Source: Elusimicrobiota bacterium
GTDB lineage: Bacteria > Elusimicrobiota > Elusimicrobia > Elusimicrobiales > UBA9959
DNA: 28,020 nt
Assembly: GCA_003482905.1 (NCBI GenBank)
Contig: DMXM01000010.1
Coordinates: 11,905 to 39,924 of the forward strand
Direction: 5' to 3'
Shown: in pieces, positions 22,083-28,020 of the stretch
Position numbering within the stretch: the stretch's first letter is position 1
Layout of the letters: each line of letters begins with the position of its first letter
The notes under the pieces: model-generated
Seen by the model: only the letters and a program-made list of their open reading frames with translations
Databases searched by the model: none
What the model was told of the DNA's origin: nothing
Made by a program: the position numbers and the translations under genes

Positions 22083-24929
22083 ATGCCTGTACCACTGATC
22101 AAAAAAAATATTTTAAAGGCGGCCATGCTGGCCGCGACGGCCCTTTTTTTGAACTCCGCGGCCTCCGCCCTGGAGGAGAACAAGGTAATAATTAAGGCTT
22201 TCGACTGGAAGATCTACGCTACCGAGCATTTCGACATCCACTATTACCCGGGCTCCGAACCCTGGGTGGCCTACGCTTCCGGCGTGCTTGAGGCGGCCTA
22301 TAAGCGGGAGAGCGCGGACCTGAACCCGGCGCTGGCAAAGCGCATTCCCTTTTTCCTTTACTCCTCCATCAACGACATGCAGCAGACCAACGTGGCCGAC
22401 GTCTCCGACGGCATCGGGGGGCTGACTGAGCCTTTCAAGGACCGCTTCATGGTCTGGTCCGACGGCTCCAGGGGCTGGCTGAAGGACGTGATGGAGCACG
22501 AGTTCGCCCACGAGGTGCAGTTCAGCGTCCTTATAGACGGTTTCTGGAAATCCGCGCGCATACTTAAAACTTTCATCTACCCGCTCTGGATGATAGAGGG
22601 CATAGCCGAGTACGAGACCGGCCTTAGCGACTACGCCCTGGAAAAAATGTACGTCCGTGACGCCGCCCTCTCCGGCGGGCTCATCCCTCTGTCGCGCCTG
22701 AACCAGTTCGGGCATCTGAAGCCGCACCAGATGACGCTGGCCTACAAGACGGGCGCCCAGGCCGTCCGCTTCCTGGCCGGCCAGTACGGCGCCGACAAGC
22801 CGCGCAAAATGCTGGAGCTTTTCCGCACCCGCTACGAGGCGGGCTCGGTCCTGACCCCGCTGATAGGCGCCGACCTTCCCGCTTTCGAAAAGAAATTCGC
22901 CGAATTCACGGAGCTGAAATACCTGGCCGAGGCCCGGGACGAGCGGCTGCAGGAGCCCGAGATTTACGGGCGGGCGCTGACGCGCGGCTCCGAAAACATA
23001 CCGGAATTCAACGTGAGCCCCGCCCTGTCGCCCGACGGCAAGAAACTGGCTTTTCTTTCCACGCGCTCAGGGCACCCGCCCGAACTGCGCGTGAAAGACC
23101 TGGGTACCGGACGCGAAAAAAAACTGACGGCCCTGGAGGCCGGCGCCGAGAATATTCCCTACGGCCGCTTTACAAAGCCGCTCCGCAGCCTCTCCTGGTC
23201 CCCCGACGGCCGATATCTGGCCTTCAGCGGCCAGAAGAACCACCGGGAATACCTTTATTTGTACCAGCCCGCCTCCGGGAAAGTCTCGGCGGCGGCGGTG
23301 GCGGGTTTTGAGGAGTTGCGCCAGCCGGTTTTTTCCCCGGACGGGAAAAACCTGGCCTTTGTGGGCATGCGCGGCGGGTTCAACGATATTTACGAGGCGC
23401 CGGTAGAGCGCCTGGCCGGGGGGGGGACGCTGCCGGAGTCGGCCGCCGTGGCGCTGACCTCCGGCGAGCAGGATGAAGCTTCCCCCGCCTACTCCCCGGC
23501 CGGCGACACCCTGGCTTATTCCTGCGAGGTGGAGGGTCCCAGCGGGCCGGCGCGGGCGCTATGCCTGCTGCCGCGCGGCGGCAAACCGTACCAGGCCGAC
23601 GTTCCGGACGGCAACGTTTACGACCCCGTATTTTCCGCTGACGGTTTGACGGTGTATTTCATCTCCGACGCCGGCTACGATTTCGACCTATACGCCCTAG
23701 ACCTGATCTCCGGGGTTTCCCGGCGGCTTACGCGCGGCATGGGCGGTATCTTTACCCCGGCGGTCGCCAATGGCAGGATATATTTCTCCGCCTTCAGGCG
23801 GGGCGGAATGGACATTCACGAGGCGCGCCCGGAGAATCTGCTATACGAAAAAGCTGGCCGGCCCCTGCCGAAAGCCGTGGAACCATTCGAGGTGCGGCCC
23901 GCCAGCGGCACGGTCAATCCCTATAAGTTCAAGGCCTCCACCGACCTGTTCTTCCCGGCCTTCATGTTCTCCTCCCCCGGGGGGCTTTTCTGGATGAATT
24001 ACTGGCAGTTCTCGGATATGCTGGGCAACCACAATCTGAACATGTATTTAAATTACAATTCCGGTTCGGATTTTCTCAGCCTGCAGGCCAATTATTCCTA
24101 CGCGCGCTACAGGATGCCGCTGTTCCTGCAGACCACCGCCCTTACTTATAACGGGGCGCTCAATTCCGACAGGCTGGAATACGACAAGCGCTACGCCCGC
24201 CACGCCTTAGGCACCGCCTGGCCCTTCGACCGCTACAACCGCGTCCAGGCTTTCGCCATCGTCAAGAACGAGACCAGCGACTTCAAGGACATCCAGTTTA
24301 CCGAGCGGCTGCGCACGCGGGCCCTGCAGACCTCCTACGTGCGCGATACCGTGGGCGGGCTTTACCTGACCGCCAACCGCGGCTCCCGCGCGGAGCTGTC
24401 CTGGACCAAGGCCGCCGAGGTCTCGGGCGGCAACCTGAAATACGACGCCTATGTCCTGCAGTATCTTAAATACTTCCCCCTTTCCAAGCGGTCGGCTTTC
24501 GTTAATAATTTCACCGCCGGGCGCAGCACCGGGCGCGACAGGCGGCTGTTCAGTTATGGCGGGCTGGGCGGGGTGCGCGGTTTCGCCGGGTCCGCCGACA
24601 GCACGGAAAAACCAGGGGTCTTCCTTAATAACGCGGAGCTGCGCGTGCCGCTCTTCAAGGACCTTAATTATTATATGTGGTACATGTTCCCCGATTTCTA
24701 TTTCAAGGGCATTTACGCCAAACTATTCGTGGACTCCGCCTATGGCTGGGACAGGGCGGCGGAACTGGGCGACTTCAGAACGTCCGACGTGCGCAGCTCC
24801 ATAGGGGCCGGCGTAAACGTACACACCTTCGTGCTGCAGGCTTTTCAGCTGGTGCTGAGTTTTGACTACGCGGTGAGAACGTCCGACGGGGGGAAGATCT
24901 TCTATTTCTACCTCGGCCCGCTGTTTTGA
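22083..24929 (+). CDS. Outer-membrane fusion: metallopeptidase-like domain, beta-propeller and C-terminal barrel
   Basis: From ATG 22083 the protein has 948 residues. A signal peptide (about 1-30, KKNILKAAMLAATALFLNS, then ASA) is followed by a peptidase MA-like domain. It has the zinc motif HEFAH (H139-H143) and a downstream EGIAEY (E172 as likely third ligand), preceded by a stretch typical of the family (FFLYSSINDMQQTN). Residues about 305-585 form a TolB/PD40-like propeller with repeated SPDGKKLAF motifs. From about 612 to the end are alternating strands of a surface-antigen barrel (GGVRGF near the C-terminus, final FYFYLGPLF). Such peptidase-propeller-barrel proteins are known in several diderm phyla but their role is not established. 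The ATG was chosen over TTG 22065 because the signal peptide begins there. An A8 tract (22101-22108) and a G9 tract (23418-23426) lie in the gene. Confidence 0.9.
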   Translation: MPVPLIKKNILKAAMLAATALFLNSAASALEENKVIIKAFDWKIYATEHFDIHYYPGSEPWVAYASGVLEAAYKRESADLNPALAKRIPFFLYSSINDMQQTNVADVSDGIGGLTEPFKDRFMVWSDGSRGWLKDVMEHEFAHEVQFSVLIDGFWKSARILKTFIYPLWMIEGIAEYETGLSDYALEKMYVRDAALSGGLIPLSRLNQFGHLKPHQMTLAYKTGAQAVRFLAGQYGADKPRKMLELFRTRYEAGSVLTPLIGADLPAFEKKFAEFTELKYLAEARDERLQEPEIYGRALTRGSENIPEFNVSPALSPDGKKLAFLSTRSGHPPELRVKDLGTGREKKLTALEAGAENIPYGRFTKPLRSLSWSPDGRYLAFSGQKNHREYLYLYQPASGKVSAAAVAGFEELRQPVFSPDGKNLAFVGMRGGFNDIYEAPVERLAGGGTLPESAAVALTSGEQDEASPAYSPAGDTLAYSCEVEGPSGPARALCLLPRGGKPYQADVPDGNVYDPVFSADGLTVYFISDAGYDFDLYALDLISGVSRRLTRGMGGIFTPAVANGRIYFSAFRRGGMDIHEARPENLLYEKAGRPLPKAVEPFEVRPASGTVNPYKFKASTDLFFPAFMFSSPGGLFWMNYWQFSDMLGNHNLNMYLNYNSGSDFLSLQANYSYARYRMPLFLQTTALTYNGALNSDRLEYDKRYARHALGTAWPFDRYNRVQAFAIVKNETSDFKDIQFTERLRTRALQTSYVRDTVGGLYLTANRGSRAELSWTKAAEVSGGNLKYDAYVLQYLKYFPLSKRSAFVNNFTAGRSTGRDRRLFSYGGLGGVRGFAGSADSTEKPGVFLNNAELRVPLFKDLNYYMWYMFPDFYFKGIYAKLFVDSAYGWDRAAELGDFRTSDVRSSIGAGVNVHTFVLQAFQLVLSFDYAVRTSDGGKIFYFYLGPLF
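23418..23426 (+). repeat. Homopolymer tract of nine G
   Basis: Nine consecutive G encode Gly-Gly-Gly in the propeller of the outer-membrane fusion protein. Gain or loss of one base would truncate the barrel. Tracts of this length are known sites of slipped-strand variation in other bacteria. Confidence 0.9.
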
Positions 24930-24961
24930 CGGACATGGAGGAATATACTAGAATTCAGGTT

Positions 24962-26032
24962 ATGAAAACCATCAAATCCGCGTCTATTTTTATAGCTTTG
25001 GTCCTTGCGCCGGGGCTGTTCCTCTGGGCCCAGACCGCGCCGCAGAGAACGGAGAAGCCGGCCGTTAAAAAAGCGGCCGCCAAACCCGCCGCCAAACCCG
25101 CGGCCGCCACGGCCGTCAGGCCGGAGCAGCCGGCGGCAAAGCCGGCCGCCGCGCCCGCCAAGGCCGCGGCCGACCCTTTCAATGAAGCCGTTGAAAAGCT
25201 TGCATCCAAAGAGCCGGCGGTGCGCCGGCAGGGCGCCGACTACCTCGGCCAAAGCCGCAACCAGAAAGCGGCGCCGCACCTGGTGAAGGCGCTGGCGGAC
25301 GAGGCCGCCGCCGTGCGTTCTTCGGCGGTGGACGGGCTGTGCCAGTTGGCCAGCCGGGGTTCCACAAAAGCTATAACGGAGATCCTGCTGCTGGATAAAG
25401 ACGCCATGGTGCGCCAGCAGGCGGCCAGCTCCCTCTCCTATATGGCGGACCAGTCCGCCGGCCCGGCGCTGGTAAAAGCCCTTAAGGACGACGTTCCCGC
25501 GGTGCGCTACGCGGCCGCCAATACCCTGGGCGCCATGCGCTACGCCCCCGCCGAGGACGCGCTGATAGATATGATGGACGACGCCTCCACGCGCCGCGTG
25601 GCCATTCTGGCGCTGGGCCAACTTCAGTCCAAAAAGGCCGCTCCCGGGATCTTCAAAGCCCTGGCCGACCAGGACAAGTACACCCGTCTCGAGGCGGTGC
25701 GCGCGCTGGGGGCTATCGGGGACCAATCCGCCGCCCCCGAGCTGAAAAAGCGCCTGGAGAAGACGGAAGAGCCCTCCGTGCGCGTCGAGGCCGCCCTTGC
25801 CCTGGCAAAAATGGGCCTGGCCGACGGGCTTGCCACGGCCTACGAGTTCGTTAGATCCCCCGACATTAGCCTGAAGAGCCAGTCCCTGGAAGTGGTAGGG
25901 GTCGTGGGGGACGCCCGCAGTCTACAGTTCATAGAGGAACTTTACCTCGCCGAAAGGGAACCGGTAAGCAAGAGCATGCTGGATTTTACCCGGCAGCGCC
26001 TGGCGGCAAAGCTGAAGGCCCTGCAGCCTTGA
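24962..26032 (+). CDS. Secreted HEAT-repeat protein
   Basis: From ATG 24962 the protein has 356 residues. A signal peptide (MKTIKSASIFIALVLAP.. to about residue 24, cleavage after WAQ) is followed by a Lys/Ala/Pro-rich linker (KKAAAKPAAKPAAATA, about 25-65) that may span the periplasm or bind the wall. Then come at least seven HEAT-type helical repeats (units of about 31 residues with patterns such as AAPHLVKALADEAAAVRSSAV, GPALVKALKDDVPAVRYAA, APGIFKALADQDKYTRLEAV). PBS-lyase-type HEAT repeats are protein-binding scaffolds. The upstream in-frame start at 24935 would add a non-hydrophobic extension before the signal peptide, so it was rejected. The only Shine-Dalgarno-like GGAGG lies 20 nt upstream, too far for efficient initiation. 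The partner is probably another envelope protein in this operon. Confidence 0.92.
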   Translation: MKTIKSASIFIALVLAPGLFLWAQTAPQRTEKPAVKKAAAKPAAKPAAATAVRPEQPAAKPAAAPAKAAADPFNEAVEKLASKEPAVRRQGADYLGQSRNQKAAPHLVKALADEAAAVRSSAVDGLCQLASRGSTKAITEILLLDKDAMVRQQAASSLSYMADQSAGPALVKALKDDVPAVRYAAANTLGAMRYAPAEDALIDMMDDASTRRVAILALGQLQSKKAAPGIFKALADQDKYTRLEAVRALGAIGDQSAAPELKKRLEKTEEPSVRVEAALALAKMGLADGLATAYEFVRSPDISLKSQSLEVVGVVGDARSLQFIEELYLAEREPVSKSMLDFTRQRLAAKLKALQP

Positions 26033-26054
26033 GGCCTCTCCGGCAAAACCGTTC

Positions 26055-26360
26055 ATGGCAAAGAAACGCCGTCAGCCCGGCAGGGAAAATGTCCAGAAGG
26101 GTTCCCCTGAAAGCCGGGGCGCCGGGGTTCCATCGGTTAATGCGCGGCTGACGGCCGCCCCCGACAACGAAAAAAAAGGGGGGGGCGCGCTGAAGGGCCG
26201 CGTGCTTTGGCTCTCTTCCCTGGTTCTGATAGTTTCCGGCTATTTCCTGCTCCGTTGGGTTGACCCGGGGGGGCAAAACGCCTGGGCCGTGGCCTCCCCG
26301 GCCCTTTTGCTGGCCGGTTACCTCCTTATTTTTCCGGCCATAATCCGTACTTACCGCTAA
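26055..26360 (+). CDS. Small two-helix membrane protein
   Basis: The 101-residue protein has a basic, disordered N-terminus (AKKRRQPGRENVQKGSPES) and two membrane helices (about 47-67, VLWLSSLVLIVSGYFLLRW, and about 75-96, AWAVASPALLLAGYLLIFPA). It ends in RTYR. I know of no function. The two hydrophobic helices joined by a short DPGG turn, and codon use like its neighbours, argue for a real gene. It follows the HEAT gene by 22 nt with no clear ribosome-binding site. An A8-G8 run (26170-26185) lies in the middle of the gene. Confidence 0.75.
   Translation: MAKKRRQPGRENVQKGSPESRGAGVPSVNARLTAAPDNEKKGGGALKGRVLWLSSLVLIVSGYFLLRWVDPGGQNAWAVASPALLLAGYLLIFPAIIRTYR
26170..26185 (+). repeat. Compound homopolymer tract A8G8
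   Basis: Eight A (26170-26177) directly followed by eight G (26178-26185) lie inside the small membrane-protein gene. This run is prone to slippage both in replication and in transcription, and slippage would remove both membrane helices. Confidence 0.85.
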
Positions 26361-26474
26361 AAAATCTGAAATCCCCCGCTGCCGGTTTTTTTGGCCGCGG
26401 AAATATTCGCTTATCTGTCGCCGGGTTCTTTTTTCCGGTATAAAATACTTTCCGGCCGTTCTTTTTGGCTTTTT

Positions 26475-26502
26475 GGGGAGGTCTCCCCCACCACCTGGGG
26501 GA
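26475..26502 (+). promoter_or_regulatory. Two mutually exclusive hairpins
   Basis: GGGGA (26475-26479) can pair with TCCCC (26484-26488), and the same C run (TCCCCC, 26484-26489) can pair with GGGGGA (26497-26502). The shared strand makes them alternatives, as in attenuators or RNA switches. No ligand-binding core is recognisable and no gene follows closely, so the role is open. Confidence 0.3.
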
Positions 26503-26904
26503 AACTTTGCGGCCGGCCGGCCGAACCTGCCCCTTTTTGTCTCTTTAAATTCTCCACGTAAATCCTTGACCGTATTTTTGGCGGTCTTTTTTGCGCCCCC
26601 ACCCGTTTTATGCCGCTTCATGGTGTTTTCGGATAGCCGTTTTTTTTGCCTGTTTCCCATCTTTTTCCGGCCCTATTCCCTTTCATTGTGTTTTTATTCG
26701 CTGGATCAGTGCGATCTTTAGCCCCCTGGCTGACCCGTTCGCCCTCCACGCGCGGGTCCCCGCCTTCCCTTACTATACCCCGGTTCTTAGCGGTTTTAAG
26801 GGGGGAAACGGGCGGTTTTGGCCCTTGCCCATGACTTTGCCTCTCCAGGCCATTTAAATTTGTTGAAAAGTTGGCTGATTTTTAAATTTGGCGCGGCTGG
26901 TTTT

Positions 26905-26944
26905 CAGGCCTCCTCATTGTATTTTGGGGAGGCTTGTTTTTTTT
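26905..26944 (+). terminator. Intrinsic terminator in the gene-poor region
   Basis: An 11-bp stem (CAGGCCTCCTC with GGGGAGGCTTG, two G-U pairs) has a 10-nt loop and is followed by eight T. It would end + strand transcription more than 500 nt past the last + strand gene, so either that operon has a long 3' untranslated region or a small RNA is made here. Confidence 0.8.
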
Positions 26945-27169
26945 AGCGAATTGCGCGTTTCACAGTTTTTTAATCCCAAAAAATCCGGCAAATCCAGGAT
27001 TTTGGAATTGTAAAAATCGGTTGGCCCGCGTTTTCTGGCGGGATTTATCCTGCTATTAATAAAAATCTATAATCGGTGTTAGATATGTAAAAATAGTCGT
27101 TGAAAAACAAGGATTATTCGTAAAATACAGATTCAGTATGTTGCTGTGGCCTTGAAAAGCAGGGGGATT

Positions 27170-27195
27170 GATAAGTTAACATAATATATCTTATC
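27170..27195. repeat. Inverted repeat GATAAG/CTTATC in AT-rich DNA
   Basis: GATAAG (27170-27175) and CTTATC (27190-27195) flank 14 nt of A and T with one C (TTAACATAATATAT). It may be a protein site or part of an undecided promoter. No gene starts close by on the + strand. Confidence 0.35.
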
Positions 27196-27361
27196 GTAAG
27201 TCCTTGGGGTGTAGTGGGCCGGCCGCTCTCCTGTCGGTATTTTGTGTCTTATTTGCTGGAATTGTCGTATTTTCCGCGGTTATGCGGCTGGTTGGTGGTG
27301 CCGGCTTTCTGATTATCGGTTCCCTGGCACCGGATCGCTTCTGTTTCGCACTTTCCAGCCC

Positions 27362-27847
27362 TTATGTGGCTAGCCTTCTGGCCTCCAGCCAGGCTCTTTC
27401 CAGGCCTTTGTCTGTTATCTGGTAGGCCCTGTTCCTCTTGGTGCCCGAGGCCTTCACCAGGCCTTCTTTATAGGCTTTTGTCAGTAGCCTGTCTATGCGT
27501 TCCGGGGCATAGCCGGAGGCCTTTATGGCCTTGGACAGGGCTATGGCGGCTACGGAATTGGCCATATTTAGCTGCCTTTCGGCCGCTAATATCAGCAGGG
27601 CGGCGTCCCCGGCCTTGAGGTGCTGGTGCTTGTTCTTTAGCATCAGTAGCCCGTTCCTGGCTTCGGCCAGCGCGCTCCATAGCGGTTCCTGTTGTGGTTC
27701 TTTGTGGTGTTTTTCCGGTCCGCCCGTCCCCGGTTCTCCTGTCAGCCTGCCCAGGAAGCCTTCTTTTTCGGCCCGTATGAACTCCGCCGGGCCTTCCGCC
27801 TCGAATTCCGCCCCTGAAGGGTGTTTTATTCTGAGCTTAAAATTCAT
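27362..27847 (-). CDS. Small protein with C-terminal winged-helix domain
   Basis: The 161-residue protein has a short N-terminal beta-like domain (FKLRIKHPSGAEFEAEGPAEFI, about 1-30), a Gly/Pro/His/Glu-rich linker, and a helical C-terminus. Residues about 80-160 look like a winged helix: ALLILAAERQL, a helix pair (AIALSKAIKASGYAPERIDR), a recognition helix with LLTKAYKEGLVKASG, and a wing ending in RAYQITDKGLERA, as in many MarR- or PadR-like regulators. I do not recognise a named family. The promoter lies directly upstream and overlaps three copies of an 8-bp motif, which suggests autorepression. The ribosome-binding site is modest (AAGGCG). The gene is transcribed toward the gene-poor region. 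Confidence 0.85.
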   Translation of the reverse strand: MNFKLRIKHPSGAEFEAEGPAEFIRAEKEGFLGRLTGEPGTGGPEKHHKEPQQEPLWSALAEARNGLLMLKNKHQHLKAGDAALLILAAERQLNMANSVAAIALSKAIKASGYAPERIDRLLTKAYKEGLVKASGTKRNRAYQITDKGLERAWLEARRLAT

Positions 27848-27889
27848 GGTGTCGCCTTTTTTTGCTGTTCGCCTGCGCTTTACGTCATT

Positions 27890-27918
27890 ATTCTAGCGTA
27901 TGTTTTGCTATATGTCAA
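27890..27918 (-). promoter_or_regulatory. Sigma70 promoter of the winged-helix gene
   Basis: On the - strand, a perfect TTGACA (27913-27918) and TAGAAT (27890-27895) are separated by 17 nt. The start point is predicted near 27883, giving a leader of about 36 nt before the ATG at 27845-27847. Confidence 0.85.
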
Positions 27919-27949
27919 TATATGGCTGACATATGGCGCGCATATGTCA
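27910..27949. promoter_or_regulatory. Operator-like cluster of three ATATGTCA motifs
   Basis: ATATGTCA occurs at 27910-27917 (overlapping the -35 box) and 27942-27949, and as its complement TGACATAT at 27927-27934. The latter two form a perfect palindrome (TGACATATG and CATATGTCA, 5-nt spacer, 27927-27949). Motif centres are about 17 and 15 nt apart. This resembles a cooperative repressor-binding region over the promoter of the winged-helix gene. Confidence 0.7.
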
Positions 27950-27954
27950 ACAGT

Positions 27955-27974
27955 TGTTGATAACCTGTGGATAA
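27955..27974 (-). promoter_or_regulatory. Two tandem DnaA-box-like sites
   Basis: On the - strand TTATCCACA (27966-27974) is a perfect match to the classical DnaA box and TTATCAACA (27955-27963) has one mismatch. They have the same orientation and an 11-bp period. DnaA may regulate a nearby gene or the sites may belong to an origin lying beyond the window. No further box was found in the gene-poor region. Confidence 0.5.
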
Positions 27975-28000
27975 CCTCTCCGCCCGCCGCTTTTTTAAGC

Positions 28001-28020
28001 AAAAAGGAGCCAGCCTCCTT
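28001..28020 (-). terminator. Intrinsic terminator of a gene beyond the right end
   Basis: The arms AAGGAG (28004-28009) and CTCCTT (28015-28020) enclose a 5-nt loop. On the - strand the hairpin is followed by a T run from 28005 down to 28001. The stem may extend past the window end. It probably ends a - strand gene to the right. Confidence 0.6.

Larger units (their letters stand above)
26361..27361. other. Gene-poor intergenic region, pyrimidine-rich then AT-rich
   Basis: No convincing gene is seen in about 1 kb. From 26361 to about 26860 the + strand is strikingly rich in T and C with runs such as TTTTTTTTGCC. From about 26850 to 27200 the sequence is AT-rich, unlike the GC-rich genes around it. 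It holds competing hairpins (26475-26502), a GGCCGGCCGGCCG run near 26511, a strong + strand terminator (26905-26944) and an inverted repeat (27170-27195). Open frames in this stretch are driven by the skewed composition. It may hold an untranslated RNA, regulatory DNA or remnants of a decayed gene. Confidence 0.7.

Noticed and set aside
25986..26660. A 224-codon - strand frame rich in Lys, Arg and Gly
   Set aside because: It overlaps the small membrane-protein gene and the end of the HEAT gene. Its composition follows the purine-rich - strand and no domain or ribosome-binding site supports it.
26473..26721. An 82-codon + strand frame in the pyrimidine-rich region
   Set aside because: The Pro/Phe/Ser/Leu bias results from T- and C-runs, with no start signal.
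27204..27425. A 73-codon + strand frame with a hydrophobic middle
   Set aside because: It has a TTG start without a ribosome-binding site, overlaps the end of the winged-helix gene and has no upstream promoter.
26361..28020. A chromosomal replication origin in the gene-poor region
   Set aside because: Only two DnaA-box-like sites were found, both at the far edge, with no dnaA, dnaN or box cluster visible. It stays only a possibility beyond the window.
1..28020. CRISPR array, insertion sequence, transposase, integrase or prophage module
   Set aside because: No regularly spaced repeats, no transposase or integrase motifs and no phage structural set were seen. The only repeats are the in-gene 54-codon unit and small intergenic ones.

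Overview
The window is a GC-rich bacterial chromosome segment, densely packed except for one gene-poor stretch near the right end. It comes from a diderm: it encodes at least two outer-membrane beta-barrel proteins, a type IV pilin, a PilT ATPase and several signal-peptide proteins. The gene set (ftsQ-ftsA-ftsZ followed by pilT, then cmk-plsC-rpsA, a GFTLIE pilin, a PorV-like barrel) reminds me of uncultured Elusimicrobiota or a similar little-studied phylum. That placement is an impression from gene content, not a phylogenetic result.

Region 1 (1-10246, + strand) is an envelope and signalling cluster. It holds the end of a repetitive surface or fibre-like protein, a secreted fibronectin-III protein with a C-terminal FTPNGDG/FlgD-like domain, a PorV-like barrel carrying a C-terminal LysM domain, a 908-residue coiled-coil protein, a coiled-coil protein ending in a histidine-kinase core that lacks the usual phospho-accepting histidine, and a receiver domain joined through one transmembrane helix to a predicted periplasmic propeller. 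The last five genes are tightly spaced and look like one operon. It ends at a strong bidirectional terminator. This cluster is my best candidate for an undescribed system: a division of labour between a cytoplasmic filament, a pseudo-kinase and an inside-to-outside response regulator.

Region 2 (10336-13151, - strand) reads tRNA-Lys(UUU), a HAMP histidine kinase, an OmpR-type regulator and a type IV pilin. The kinase start codon lies only 12 nt after the tRNA, with no ribosome-binding site between them.

Region 3 (13152-26360, + strand) begins with a hairpin-rich intergenic element and a very good sigma70 promoter placed so close to ftsQ that the transcript would be nearly leaderless. It then runs ftsQ, ftsA, ftsZ, pilT, a deoxynucleoside kinase, cmk, plsC, rpsA, a membrane-anchored TPR protein, a large metallopeptidase-propeller-barrel fusion, a secreted HEAT-repeat protein and a small two-helix membrane protein. 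Division, twitching motility, nucleotide and lipid supply, translation and envelope genes are thus in one direction with short gaps or overlaps.

Region 4 (26361-28020) has about 1 kb without a convincing gene. It is pyrimidine-rich on the + strand, then AT-rich, and includes a strong intrinsic terminator. A small winged-helix protein follows on the - strand. Its promoter is overlapped by three copies of an 8-bp motif and followed by two tandem DnaA-box-like sites and the terminator of a gene lying beyond the window. No CRISPR array, insertion sequence, rRNA or phage module was seen.
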